A stretch of 64,000 nt of DNA from Clostridia bacterium (lineage in GTDB: Bacteria; Bacillota; Clostridia; UBA1381; UBA9506): the NCBI GenBank assembly GCA_017399695.1, contig JAFQBK010000012.1:124001-188000 (forward strand). Direction: 5' to 3'. Made by a program: the position numbers and the translations under genes. This document shows positions 32,583 to 42,266 of the stretch, piece after piece. The notes below the pieces were generated by a model. It was not told where the DNA came from and made no database searches. It worked only from the letters and a program-made list of their open reading frames with translations. The first letter of the stretch is position 1; each line of letters begins with the position of its first letter.

Positions 32583-35500
32583 CTAACCTGTAATTTCATT
32601 TAGGTTGAGTTCCAAAAGTTTCGACACGCCCTTTTCCTGCATCGTAACACCGTAAATCACATCCGCACTCTCCATTGTGCCACGGCGATGCGTTACGATA
32701 ATAAACTGAGTATCCTCACTATAATTCTTGACATAATCAGCAAAACGGTAAACATTGACATCGTCAAGTGCCGCCTCGATTTCATCCAAAAAGCAGAACG
32801 GGGTCGGCCTTGTTTTTAAGATGGCAAATAAGAGTGCAATCGCCGAAAGCGCACGCTCACCACCCGAAAGCAAGAGCAAGCTCTGCAGCTTTTTACCCGG
32901 CGGCTGAACATCTATGTTAATGCCGCACTCCAAGATATTCTGCGGGTCGGAAAGGGTTAGTTCTGCCGTGCCGCCGCCAAACAACTCCACGAAGGTCTTT
33001 TTGAAGAATTTATTGATTTGATGGAATTTTTCTTCAAACTGTGCGCGCATCACATGCGTCATTTCTTCGATAATCTTCAATAAATCGAGTTTTGCGGTCT
33101 CTAAATCGGAACGCTGACCGGATAAAAATTCATAGCGTTCACGCACCGATTTATATTCTTCAATCGCATCCACATTGACATTACCCAGCTCGCGGATTTT
33201 TCCTTTTAATTCTGCAATCCGTCGGTTGACCTGGACTTGCGTGCCGAGGTCATCTTTTTTATAGGCAAGCGCTTCGGAATGGGTTAATTCATACTCATCC
33301 CACAGACGGTTCACCGTGTTTTCAAGCTCTACCTCGAGTTTTACCTTTTTGGTTTCGATGCGGTTAAAATCATTGGTCAGCTGATACACATTTTCACGCA
33401 GTTCTTTTGAGCGCGCCTGCATCGCGCGGGATTTTTCCTCAAAGTCAGACTTTTCGCCCAAAAGTTCGCCGATAGATTTTCTAAACTTCTCCACCTTTTG
33501 CGAAAGGTCTGCCATGAGTTGCTTCTTTTCCTCAATTTCCTTGGCGAAGTGTTCATTCTTTTCCGTAATATCCCTTTTCTCGGAAAGACGCAGGTCGGCA
33601 TTGTTTCTGTGCGCCGTGCTATCGCGTTTTAGGTCTGCGATTCGGTTGTCCAATACCTCGATATCCTTTTCAATTGCAGATTTTTCCACCGTAATTTCGA
33701 CGATTTGGTCAGAAATCTTCTGCTTTTTGTTCATCACGGCTTCAAATTCCTGCTCTAAACGGTTGACCTCGTTGCGTTTTTCCAAAACAACGGCTTCTTC
33801 TGTCTTGATTTGTTCTGCAACCTGTTGCGATTCTTTTTCGGAATCAGCAATCTGGCGGTCAATCTCCGCCGTTTCTGCCGCTAAATGCTCACGCATTTCG
33901 TTTAAGTCTTTCGCCAGTTCTTCGTTATGTGCAATCTCCTGACGGATGACAATCAAAACTTCCTTGTTTTCGCGCAGCATATCCTCGCTCTTTAAGACTT
34001 GAAGCTCAAGTTCCTCTGCCTTCTTTTCCTTGTCAGCAATCGCTTGTTCCGTCTGCTCACACTCTTTATCGAGTTTTGTGCAATCTATTTTCAGTTGTTT
34101 GATTTCTTTTTCTCTGCCCAAAAGGCTTGCCTGACGGTTGGCGCTTCCGCCGGAAATGCTTCCGCCGACATTGAACAGTTCACCACCCAAGGTGACAATC
34201 CGATAGTCCTGCTTATATTTTCTGGATACGCGAATTGCATCCTCCATCGTCTCAAATACAACCGTACGGCCAACCAGATGCGAAATAATATTTGAAAAAC
34301 GCGCATCGCAGCTGACGAGTTCATCACAAACGCCCAGATAGCCGTCCTCACGGCTGATTTTGGAAACATCAATTTCACCCGCCTTGACCGCCGACACGGG
34401 CATAAAGGTTGCGCGGCCGCCCCTAGCTTTCTTTAAGAACTCAATCGCAAGTTTAGCATCTTCTTCCGTCTCTACCACAATATTTTGCATATTGCCGCCG
34501 AGCGCCGCCTCTACAGCAAGCGTATATTTTGCATCCGAGCTAATGAGCTTGGACACCGGTCCGTAAATCGTCGCTTTTTTCAGTTCTCCCTCTTTGTGTG
34601 CCTGCATCACCTCTTTGACGCTGCGGTGATACCCCTCAAAGTTCTGTTCCATCGCAGAAAGCATCGACAGACGGGAGTTTTTATTTCCCAGTTCAATCGA
34701 CAACTGCGTCAGGCGGGATTTGAGTTCTGAAACCGTGCGGAGCATTTCATCCTTTGCCTGTTCCTCGGTCTGTTTTCTGTTTTCAATATCAGAAATCAGC
34801 GCCAGCTTGCGCTCGCACTCTTTTCCCAGCTCTTCTGCTTTTTTCAAAAGCTCTTCATGACCGGCAGTGCGCTTTTGGAGCTCTGCCTCCACTTCCTGTT
34901 TTCTGTTTTTTAAGTTCTGACGGATGATGCCGTGGTTCGACAATTTAATCTTCAGTTCGCTGACCAAATTGAGTGATGCCACAACTGCATCCTTTAGACC
35001 CTCAATCTCATCGTTTTGCTTTTCCTGACCGGACAAAAGCTCATCACCCTTTTCGGTCAAGTCTTTGATTGCAGCCTCTTTTTCCTCTTTCTGCAAAAGG
35101 AAGCCTTTCTTTTCCTCTTCTGCTTTTAGGATGTCCGTCTGAACCTCTAAAATACGGGCTTCGAGCTCCCGAATCTCATTTTCAATACGCTCGGCAAGCT
35201 GACGGTTGCCTGAGATAGTATTGGCAAGCACCTCAATATCGCTTTTTTCCATACTGATTTTTGCTTCGGTATCGTGCATCTCGAGTTCTCGCGCACGCAC
35301 GGTTTCTTCCTTTTCGCGCGCCGTTTGATAAAACTCCTCCTGCTCGGCTTCTGCCTTTTCCATTTCGCGTTTTGCCGATTCAAGATGTGCCGACACCGCA
35401 TTGTATTTCGATTCCAGTTCCTCTGCCTGACCCTTGTTTTCGCCAATCACGGTAAGTGCCGCATTGACCTCATATACTTTTAAGTCCTCTTTGAGAACAA

Positions 35501-36146
35501 GGTATTTCTTCGCTTTTTCCGACTGTTTTTCCAAAGGCTCCAACTGGTTTTCAAGCTCCAAAATAATATCTGCCACACGGGAGATATTTTCCTCGGTCCG
35601 CGAAAGTTTCCGCTCTGCCTCTTCCTTGCGGTAACGATATTTTGAAATACCTGCCGCCTCTTCAAAAATTTCGCGTCTGTCTTCGGATTTGGTGGAAAGA
35701 ATTTCCTCAATCTTACCCTGTCCAATCATCGAATAGCCGTCACGACCCAGACCGGTATCCATAAACAGCTCGTGGATATCACGCAGACGGCAAGGGGTTT
35801 TATTGATGAGGTACTGACTCTCGCCCGAAGCGAATACCTTACGGGTGATAGCAACCTCTTCATAGTCAAGCGCCAAAGATTTGTCCTTATTATCCAAAAG
35901 CAGGGTAACTTCAGCAAAACCCAACGGGTTACGCTTCTGCGTGCCGCTGAATATGACATCTTCCATTTTTGAGCCGCGAAGTGTCTTTGCGCTCTGCTCA
36001 CCCAAAACCCAACGCACCGCATCGGAAATATTACTTTTTCCGCTGCCGTTCGGTCCGACAATCGCCGTAACACCGCTTGAAAAATCAAGCGAAATCTTAT
36101 CTGCAAAGGATTTAAAGCCCTGCATTTCCAGACCTTTTAAATACAT
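32583..36146 (-). CDS. smc: chromosome segregation ATPase SMC
   Basis: A 1187-residue condensin subunit. N-terminal Walker A (IVGPNGSGKSN), long coiled coil, a hinge around residues 500-680 (YAGPVSKL... with GGSISGG), second coiled coil, then signature LLLLSGGERALSAIALLF and Walker B CFLDEIEAALDD. It compacts DNA with ScpA/ScpB, which are not in this window. Start at 36146 has GGAGG 5 bases upstream and lies 10 bases inside the end of the radical SAM gene, as in the common rnc-smc block. Confidence 0.97.
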   Translation of the reverse strand: MYLKGLEMQGFKSFADKISLDFSSGVTAIVGPNGSGKSNISDAVRWVLGEQSAKTLRGSKMEDVIFSGTQKRNPLGFAEVTLLLDNKDKSLALDYEEVAITRKVFASGESQYLINKTPCRLRDIHELFMDTGLGRDGYSMIGQGKIEEILSTKSEDRREIFEEAAGISKYRYRKEEAERKLSRTEENISRVADIILELENQLEPLEKQSEKAKKYLVLKEDLKVYEVNAALTVIGENKGQAEELESKYNAVSAHLESAKREMEKAEAEQEEFYQTAREKEETVRARELEMHDTEAKISMEKSDIEVLANTISGNRQLAERIENEIRELEARILEVQTDILKAEEEKKGFLLQKEEKEAAIKDLTEKGDELLSGQEKQNDEIEGLKDAVVASLNLVSELKIKLSNHGIIRQNLKNRKQEVEAELQKRTAGHEELLKKAEELGKECERKLALISDIENRKQTEEQAKDEMLRTVSELKSRLTQLSIELGNKNSRLSMLSAMEQNFEGYHRSVKEVMQAHKEGELKKATIYGPVSKLISSDAKYTLAVEAALGGNMQNIVVETEEDAKLAIEFLKKARGGRATFMPVSAVKAGEIDVSKISREDGYLGVCDELVSCDARFSNIISHLVGRTVVFETMEDAIRVSRKYKQDYRIVTLGGELFNVGGSISGGSANRQASLLGREKEIKQLKIDCTKLDKECEQTEQAIADKEKKAEELELQVLKSEDMLRENKEVLIVIRQEIAHNEELAKDLNEMREHLAAETAEIDRQIADSEKESQQVAEQIKTEEAVVLEKRNEVNRLEQEFEAVMNKKQKISDQIVEITVEKSAIEKDIEVLDNRIADLKRDSTAHRNNADLRLSEKRDITEKNEHFAKEIEEKKQLMADLSQKVEKFRKSIGELLGEKSDFEEKSRAMQARSKELRENVYQLTNDFNRIETKKVKLEVELENTVNRLWDEYELTHSEALAYKKDDLGTQVQVNRRIAELKGKIRELGNVNVDAIEEYKSVRERYEFLSGQRSDLETAKLDLLKIIEEMTHVMRAQFEEKFHQINKFFKKTFVELFGGGTAELTLSDPQNILECGINIDVQPPGKKLQSLLLLSGGERALSAIALLFAILKTRPTPFCFLDEIEAALDDVNVYRFADYVKNYSEDTQFIIVTHRRGTMESADVIYGVTMQEKGVSKLLELNLNEITG

Positions 36147-37150
36147 AATATCCTCCACTCACCAAAATTTATCGCATCGTCCTGCACAATCTTTATTTGC
36201 AAGGACGGGTATGTTTCCTGAATCTTTTTGATATTTCCCCTTTTTTCTCCGACGAGAGTCGAAACAAAATGCGGATGTACCTTTATTTCAACGGACTCTT
36301 CATTTTTCTCAGAAAGCTCTGAAATTATCGCATCGCACACTATCGCACTCTCCACCAACTCGCCAAATGCCGGATGGTACGGCCCTGCCACCACATCCGC
36401 ATCCACGCTGATAGTATCACTTGCCAAAAGTCCGACACGAATGACGGAGATTCCGTGCGCTCTATATGCCAAAACCGCCTCTTTGCTTTGGTCGACTGCC
36501 TCGGAAAGCGAGAGCGGCGTAAATTTGCCCGCACGATACCACTCACAAAGCCGCGTATCCCGAATCACCAAAGTTGGATAAATCCGCACACAATCAGGAG
36601 AAAGTGCCATACTTTTTTGAACCGTTTCGCGGAAACCTTCCGGACTGTCTCCATAAAGCCCCGGCATCACCTGATGCCCAAGTGCTATGCCGCTATTTTT
36701 AATGAGGCGCGAAGCACGCACGGTATCCTCCGCGGTATGTCCGCGCAAATTTTTCATAAGAACTTCATCGTCCATTGACTGAACGCCCAGTTCTACCGTC
36801 GTTACTCCAAAGGACTGCAAACGCTCGATCGTTTCTTCGTCGATATAGTCCGGACGGGTGGAAAGTCTAATTCCGTCAACTTTTTTCTCTTTCAAATAGC
36901 TTTGCGCCGCGCCCAGAAGTTCCTCCTGCAAGGCTTTGTCGATACCGGTAAAGCTTCCACCAAAAAAACCAATTTCAATATGGGTATGTTCTCTTTCGAT
37001 GGTTTTAAGATGCTGACTCACAATACGGTGCACATCACCAGCCGAAACAGACTTTTTTTCTATACCCGTAATCTTTTTCTGATTACAAAAAGAGCAATCA
37101 TTCGGGCAACCTAAGTGCGGTACAAAGACCGGGATGGTTCGTTTCTTCAT
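36137..37150 (-). CDS. radical SAM protein of the Elp3-like family
   Basis: A 337-residue radical SAM protein. The cluster motif is CPNDCSFCNQ (CX3CX2C), followed by EIGFFGGSFTGI, RLSTRPDYIDEET, VELGVQSMDDEVL and GHQVMPGLYGDS, which match the Elp3/oxygen-independent coproporphyrinogen-like group but without an acetyltransferase domain. This gene often stands between rnc and smc in Clostridia; its function is not established as far as I know. It overlaps rnc by four bases and smc by ten, so all three are translationally coupled. Confidence 0.85.
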   Translation of the reverse strand: MKKRTIPVFVPHLGCPNDCSFCNQKKITGIEKKSVSAGDVHRIVSQHLKTIEREHTHIEIGFFGGSFTGIDKALQEELLGAAQSYLKEKKVDGIRLSTRPDYIDEETIERLQSFGVTTVELGVQSMDDEVLMKNLRGHTAEDTVRASRLIKNSGIALGHQVMPGLYGDSPEGFRETVQKSMALSPDCVRIYPTLVIRDTRLCEWYRAGKFTPLSLSEAVDQSKEAVLAYRAHGISVIRVGLLASDTISVDADVVAGPYHPAFGELVESAIVCDAIISELSEKNEESVEIKVHPHFVSTLVGEKRGNIKKIQETYPSLQIKIVQDDAINFGEWRILCI

Positions 37151-37845
37151 TTTGCCCTCTGCTCCAGTCGGGACAGGGCATCCTGTGCCGCCGCCTGCTC
37201 TGCTCTTTTTTTGCTATTGCCCTCACCCTCGCCCGCAACACGGTCGCCTAGGAGCACCTGCACGAAAAAGCTCTTCTGATGGTCCGGACCGGATTCGCTG
37301 ACCACCTGATAGGAAATGCTCTCGCCGCTTCCCGCCTGGATGGTTTCCTGAAGCGTCGTCTTAAAATCCTTAAAGCGTTTTCCACCGACTGCCGCTACGA
37401 TGGTATCACCCAGCTGTCCAAGCACCCATTCTCTGACACGCTCTAAGCCGGAATCTAAATAAATCGCCGCAATCAGCGCCTCAAATGCATCCGCTAAAAT
37501 CGAAACTCGGGTTCTTCCGCCGGTCATTTCCTCCCCGTGTCCCAAACGCAAAAAAGACCCAAGCTCAATCGTCTGCGCACATTGCCATAACGAATGCTCG
37601 CAAACAACCGCGGCACGCACCTTGGAAAGGTCGCCCTCGGGCAGCTTAGGGTAGTTTTCATATAAATATCGGCTGACGACCAGGCTGAGCACAGAGTCGC
37701 CCAAAAACTCAAGCCGCTCATTATACACAATCGGCTTATGTCTGTTCTCGTGTGAAAAAGAGCTGTGCGTAATCGCGCAAAGCAATAAATACTGGTCACG
37801 AAAGCGGTAACCGATAATCTCTTCCAATTCTTTTAATTCTTTCAT
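37147..37845 (-). CDS. rnc: ribonuclease III
   Basis: A 232-residue double-strand RNase. The catalytic signature NERLEFLGDSVLSLV (with the essential Glu and Asp) and the second acidic set ADAFEALIAAIYLD form the RNase III domain, and a double-stranded RNA-binding domain covers about residues 158-230 (DFKTTLQETIQ to AAQDALSRLEQ). The true start is 37845, after GAGGAG; the frame stays open for 101 codons upstream but that stretch crosses the fabF terminator region and antisense of fabF. Confidence 0.95.
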   Translation of the reverse strand: MKELKELEEIIGYRFRDQYLLLCAITHSSFSHENRHKPIVYNERLEFLGDSVLSLVVSRYLYENYPKLPEGDLSKVRAAVVCEHSLWQCAQTIELGSFLRLGHGEEMTGGRTRVSILADAFEALIAAIYLDSGLERVREWVLGQLGDTIVAAVGGKRFKDFKTTLQETIQAGSGESISYQVVSESGPDHQKSFFVQVLLGDRVAGEGEGNSKKRAEQAAAQDALSRLEQRAK

Positions 37846-37923
37846 TCTGCTCTCCTCTGCGGCAAGCATTGACCAAACGCCGCTTTGCAGCACTCTCGTC
37901 AATATCTGCCGGGTTTTTATATC

Positions 37924-37946
37924 GCGGGCGGCAAAAAGCCGCCCGC
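37924..37946 (+). terminator. GC-rich hairpin between fabF and rnc, T tract on plus strand
   Basis: GCGGGCGGC and GCCGCCCGC form a 9-base perfect stem with an A5 loop; TTCTTTTTATTTT follows only on the plus strand. On the minus strand (fabF to rnc) there is a stem without T run, so it may act as an mRNA 3' barrier or stop antisense RNA. Confidence 0.5.
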
Positions 37947-37957
37947 TTCTTTTTATT

Positions 37958-39196
37958 TTACGCCTCGTATTTTTTGAGCAAGATACATGCATTATGACCG
38001 CCAAAGCCCAAAGAGTTTGACAGTGCATAGCGAAGCTCTTTTTCTCTGCCCTTGCCAAATACATAATCAAGATCACAATCAGGATCATCTTCTGTGTGGT
38101 TAATCGTCGGCGGCAAAAAGCCTTCGGAAAGTGCCTGTGCACAAACAATGGCTTCTACTGCGCCTGCTGCACCCAAGAGGTGACCGGTCATTGATTTGGT
38201 GGAGCTGACCGCGAGCTTGTACGCATGCTCGCCAAACACGGTTTTAATTGCCGCGGTTTCAAATTTATCATTATATGGCGTAGAGGTACCGTGGGCATTG
38301 ATATAGTCCACTTCCTCTGCCGAAATGCCAGCATCGTCTAGCGCTTTCTGCATTGCCTTTGCGCCGCCCTCGCCGTCCGGTGCCGGAGCGGTGATATGAT
38401 ATGCGTCATCCGTTGCTCCATAGCCGACAACCTCTGCAATGATATTTGCGCCGCGTTTTTTCGCGTGCTCCAATTCTTCTAAAATCAAAACGCCCGCGCC
38501 CTCACCCATAACAAAACCATCACGGTTTTTGTCAAACGGACAAGAAGCAGATTTCGGGTTGTCGTTATTCGTAGAAAGTGCCTTCATCGAGCAGAATCCG
38601 GCATAGGAAAGCGGGGTGATTGCTGCTTCCGCACCACCGGTGAACATGACATCCACATCCCCAGAACGAATCGCACGAAACGCCTCGCCGACTGCGTGTG
38701 TACCCGATGCGCAAGCGGACACGGTACAAAAGTTCACGCCCTTTGCGCCTGCCATAATAGCAACCTGACCCGCCGCCATATTGGAAATCATCATCGGGAT
38801 AAAGAAAGGACTCACTCTGCCCGGACCTTTTTCCGCCAGCGTTTTTGCCTGATTCTCTAAAGTCTCAAAGCCACCGACACCGGAGCCGATAATGACACCG
38901 ACGCGGTCTGCATCTTCTTTTTCCATATCGAGTTTCGCTTCCTGCATCGCCATTTTTGCAGATGCCAGTGCAAACTGCGTATAGCGGTCCATTCGCTTTG
39001 CTTCTTTTCTGTCGAGGTGCTCTTCCGGATTAAAATCCTTTACCTCTGCACCAATCTTACAAGCATAATCCGTGGCATCAAAACGGGTCACAAGGTCTAC
39101 GCCCGAAACACCTTTTTTAATATTTTCCCAAAAGGTATCCTTATCATTGCCAATCGGCGTTACGGCACCCATTCCTGTAATTACTACTCTGCGCAT
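37958..39196 (-). CDS. fabF: 3-oxoacyl-ACP synthase II
   Basis: A 412-residue condensing enzyme with the Cys-His-His triad: [15 protein letters not shown] (Cys), [11 protein letters not shown] (His) and [13 protein letters not shown] (His). It elongates acyl-ACP with malonyl-ACP in type II fatty acid synthesis. It is the last fab gene of the cluster; a hairpin separates it from acpP. Confidence 0.96.
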   Translation of the reverse strand: MRRVVITGMGAVTPIGNDKDTFWENIKKGVSGVDLVTRFDATDYACKIGAEVKDFNPEEHLDRKEAKRMDRYTQFALASAKMAMQEAKLDMEKEDADRVGVIIGSGVGGFETLENQAKTLAEKGPGRVSPFFIPMMISNMAAGQVAIMAGAKGVNFCTVSACASGTHAVGEAFRAIRSGDVDVMFTGGAEAAITPLSYAGFCSMKALSTNNDNPKSASCPFDKNRDGFVMGEGAGVLILEELEHAKKRGANIIAEVVGYGATDDAYHITAPAPDGEGGAKAMQKALDDAGISAEEVDYINAHGTSTPYNDKFETAAIKTVFGEHAYKLAVSSTKSMTGHLLGAAGAVEAIVCAQALSEGFLPPTINHTEDDPDCDLDYVFGKGREKELRYALSNSLGFGGHNACILLKKYEA

Positions 39197-39249
39197 AGTT
39201 TTCCTCCATCTATTCTATCAAAATCGCTTTGCGATATTTTTCGATTTTC

Positions 39250-39287
39250 AAAAAAGTCCCGCTTTTTGGAAACGGGACTTTTTTTGA
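39250..39287 (-). terminator. bidirectional terminator or attenuator between acpP and fabF
   Basis: AAAAAAGTCCCG and CGGGACTTTTTT form a 12-base stem with an 11-base loop in the 111-base gap between acpP and fabF; T runs exist on both strands. It would let acpP be made in excess over fabF. Confidence 0.75.
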
Positions 39288-39307
39288 TGTATCCTTAATT
39301 AGCACGA

Positions 39308-39535
39308 TTATGCATTTTCTTTGATATAGTCAACTACATCCGATACAACCTTGATGTTCTCAGCCTCGCCGTCCGGAATTTCCAAATCGAATTCCTCTTC
39401 CAAAGCCATAATCAGTTCAACGATATCCAGAGAATCTGCGCCAAGATCATCCAAGAAAGATGCATCCGGTGTTACAGCGCTTTCATCAACGCCCAACTGC
39501 TCAACAACAATTGCCTTTACCTTTTCAAACTCCAT
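39308..39535 (-). CDS. acpP: acyl carrier protein
   Basis: A 75-residue acidic helix-bundle protein with the phosphopantetheine site DSLD in [17 protein letters not shown]. It carries the growing acyl chain. Start at 39535 has GGAGGTG 6 bases upstream; seven codons further upstream are in frame but contain that site. Confidence 0.97.
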   Translation of the reverse strand: MEFEKVKAIVVEQLGVDESAVTPDASFLDDLGADSLDIVELIMALEEEFDLEIPDGEAENIKVVSDVVDYIKENA

Positions 39536-39564
39536 TCTTTTCACCTCCATCGCCATTTACTATA

Positions 39565-40320
39565 TTACATAACCAGTCCGCCGTCAATATGTACTACCTG
39601 ACCGGTGATGTACTTCGCTAAATCACTCGCCAAAAATGCAATTACATTGGCGACATCTTCTGTTTCTCCGAATCGACCGAGTGGAATAGCCTTAAAGTAT
39701 TCCTCCTTGACCGCATCGGAAAGCTTATCCGTCATTGCCGAGCGAATAAAGCCCGGTGCAACGGCATTGCAGGTAATGCCGCGCGAAGAAAGCTCTTTCG
39801 CCGTCGTCTTAGTAAGCCCGATGAGGCCCGCTTTTGAGGCAACATAGTTTGCCTGACCGGGATTGCCCATCACACCGACAATGGAAGCGACATTAATAAT
39901 CGTTCCGCTTCTTTGCTTCATCATCGGGCGGCTCACTGCTTTGGTCATCAAAAACGCGCCTTTTAGGTTGATATCTAAAACATCGTCCCAGTCCGCCTCG
40001 GACATACGCATCATCAGACCGTCTTTTGTAATTCCTGCATTATTTACTAATATATCAATTCTACCGAATTTGTCAATAGTATTTTCAATAATTTTTTCAA
40101 TTTCTTCAAAATTACGGACATCGCCCTTTAAGCAGATTGCGTTGCCACCTTGGGCATTGATTTCTTCAGCCGTAAGGTCAGCATCGGTTGATGCCGCAAT
40201 ATCGTTAATCACAACATTTGCGCCCATTTGAGAAAGCTTTTTAGCAATTTCCCGTCCAATCCCGCGTCCCGCGCCTGTAATGAGAGCGGTTTTGCCTGCC
40301 AAATCAAGCTGTAAGCTCAT
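39565..40320 (-). CDS. fabG: 3-oxoacyl-ACP reductase
   Basis: A 251-residue short-chain dehydrogenase. TGAGRGIGREIA (NADPH), NNAG, and the Ser-Tyr-Lys triad (SIVG, YVASKAG) are present, ending with the Q-V-V-H-I-D-G-G signature typical of FabG. It reduces 3-oxoacyl-ACP. It lies 10 bases after fabD and 29 bases before acpP. Confidence 0.95.
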   Translation of the reverse strand: MSLQLDLAGKTALITGAGRGIGREIAKKLSQMGANVVINDIAASTDADLTAEEINAQGGNAICLKGDVRNFEEIEKIIENTIDKFGRIDILVNNAGITKDGLMMRMSEADWDDVLDINLKGAFLMTKAVSRPMMKQRSGTIINVASIVGVMGNPGQANYVASKAGLIGLTKTTAKELSSRGITCNAVAPGFIRSAMTDKLSDAVKEEYFKAIPLGRFGETEDVANVIAFLASDLAKYITGQVVHIDGGLVM

Positions 40321-40330
40321 ATCGTTCCTC

Positions 40331-41263
40331 CTATTTCAGTGCCGTAAGAACAGCTTCTAACGACTTCATATCCTCAACATTGTATACGCTGGCTTCTTTG
40401 TCAATTTTTCTCATAAAGCCGGTGAGAGCTTTTCCGGGTCCCACCTCAACAAAGGTATCCACCCCATCAGCAAGCATCCGGCGAACGCTCTTTTCCCAAA
40501 GCACCGAGGATGATACCTGACGCACCAATAGCGGTTTAATATCTTCCTTACTTGTCACATAGTCCGCCGTCACATTGGTAATCAGCGGAATCTTCATCTC
40601 AGAAAAGGTCACGTTTTCCATCTCTTTTTCCAGCTTTTCACCAGCACCTATGAGCATACTGCAATGAAACGGTGCACTAACCGGAAGCATCAGTGCACGT
40701 TTTGCGCCCATTTCCTTTGCGATTTCGCAAGCCGCCTCTACTGCCGCGATTTCACCGGCAACCGTAATCTGTCCGGGGCAGTTGAAGTTGGCCGGAGATA
40801 CGATACCCGTGCTTTGTGCCTTTTCGCAAACGGCATAGACACTCTCGTCATCCATGCCCATAATTGCCGCCATTGCGCCCTTCCCGACCGGAACTTCTTC
40901 CTGCATATACTTGCCACGCTTTCTGACCAAGCGAACAGCGTCAGCAAATGCAAGGGAGCCGGAAGCGACGTGTGCTGAATATTCTCCTAAGCTCAAACCT
41001 GCGACCACATCAGCACGGATTCCCTCTTCTTCTAACACACGAAGTGCGGCGATACTCATCGTCACAATCGCCGGTTGGGTGTTTTCCGTGATTTTTAAGG
41101 TTTCCTCATCACTTTCCCAAACCATTTGTTTCATATCAAGTCCCAAGCTTTCGCTTGCGATATCAAAAACCTCATCTGCGACCTTATAGTTTTCCGCCAG
41201 CTCTTTTCCCATGCCGACGGTCTGTGCTCCCTGACCGGAGAACAAAAAGGCTATTTTTCCCAT
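40331..41263 (-). CDS. fabD: malonyl-CoA:ACP transacylase
   Basis: A 310-residue transacylase. LFSGQGAQTVGMG opens the protein, the nucleophilic Ser is in GLSLGEYSA, and the catalytic His in VSAPFHCSML. It loads malonyl groups on ACP. Placed between fabH and fabG, as in most Firmicutes. Confidence 0.96.
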   Translation of the reverse strand: MGKIAFLFSGQGAQTVGMGKELAENYKVADEVFDIASESLGLDMKQMVWESDEETLKITENTQPAIVTMSIAALRVLEEEGIRADVVAGLSLGEYSAHVASGSLAFADAVRLVRKRGKYMQEEVPVGKGAMAAIMGMDDESVYAVCEKAQSTGIVSPANFNCPGQITVAGEIAAVEAACEIAKEMGAKRALMLPVSAPFHCSMLIGAGEKLEKEMENVTFSEMKIPLITNVTADYVTSKEDIKPLLVRQVSSSVLWEKSVRRMLADGVDTFVEVGPGKALTGFMRKIDKEASVYNVEDMKSLEAVLTALK

Positions 41264-41288
41264 ACGCTACCTCATTTCCGTCAAAATC

Positions 41289-42266
41289 TTATATTTTCAT
41301 AATCAAAGATGCCCAGGTCAGTCCGCCGCCAAAGCCGACCAAACCAATGGTGTCGCCTTGTTTGGCTTTTCCCTCGCGGATTGCTTCACAAAGCGCGAGC
41401 GGAACGCAGGCACTTGACATATTACCCGTTTTCTGAATGTTGACAAATACTTTCTCCGGGTCAATACCCAAACGCTTGACTGCGCCGTCTACAATACGGA
41501 TGTTGGCCTGATGAGGTACAATTAAATCCAAATCACTAACCGTCATGCCCGCTTTATCCAATGCGCAGTTCATCGCCTCACACATCACACGAACCGCAAA
41601 CTTAAAGACCTCACTGCCATCCATCCAGAAGGTGCGCTTTTTCTCGCCGCCGCGGCGCGCCAAGTCCTCTTCCGAGAATTTCAGGTGTGGGATGGAAAGC
41701 ACATCGCTTTTCGTTCCGTCAGCCCCCATATCGAAAGCTAAAATTCCATCGCCATCCGGACAAGGTGTAACCACGGCTGCACCTGCGCCATCGCCAAACA
41801 ATACGCAGGAGGCTCTGTCTTCCCAGTCTGTGTATTTCGTCATCGTATCTGTTCCGATGACCAGTATATTTTGATATGTACCCGATTTTATAAACTGCTG
41901 TGCGATAATCATTGCCGACACAAAGCCAGTACACGCGCTGTTCATATCAATCGCTGCAGCCTTGGTTGCACCGATTTGCTTCTGCACTAAGCAGGCAATT
42001 GTCGGGGTAATCATTTCCGAGCTGACAGAAGAAACCAAAATCAGGTCGATGTCCTCTGCGCTGAGTCCGGCATCCTCGATTGCTTCTTTTGCGGCAATCA
42101 CCGCCATATCTGATGCGAACTCATCCTCGCGCGCGATATGGCGCTCCTTGATCCCTGTTCGCTTGGTAATCCATTCGTCCGAAGTGTCCACCATTTTTTC
42201 CAAATCAAAATTGGTGAGCACCTTTTCCGGCAGGTACATTCCCACGCCCGCTATTTTAGCATTCAT
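41289..42266 (-). CDS. fabH: 3-oxoacyl-ACP synthase III
   Basis: A 325-residue KAS III. Cys in NSACTGFVSAM, His in VPHQANIRI, Asn in GNMSSACVPLAL, and the end GFGGGLTWAS. It starts fatty acid chains from acyl-CoA and malonyl-ACP. It overlaps the end of plsX by eleven bases. Confidence 0.96.
   Translation of the reverse strand: MNAKIAGVGMYLPEKVLTNFDLEKMVDTSDEWITKRTGIKERHIAREDEFASDMAVIAAKEAIEDAGLSAEDIDLILVSSVSSEMITPTIACLVQKQIGATKAAAIDMNSACTGFVSAMIIAQQFIKSGTYQNILVIGTDTMTKYTDWEDRASCVLFGDGAGAAVVTPCPDGDGILAFDMGADGTKSDVLSIPHLKFSEEDLARRGGEKKRTFWMDGSEVFKFAVRVMCEAMNCALDKAGMTVSDLDLIVPHQANIRIVDGAVKRLGIDPEKVFVNIQKTGNMSSACVPLALCEAIREGKAKQGDTIGLVGFGGGLTWASLIMKI

Noticed and set aside
37846..38148. 101-codon N-terminal extension of RNase III
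   Set aside because: Covers the fabF 3' end and a GC hairpin; the ATG at 37845 has GAGGAG and gives the normal family length.
41100..41300. FapR or FabT operator inside the fab cluster
   Set aside because: No palindrome of the needed length and text could be found by eye.
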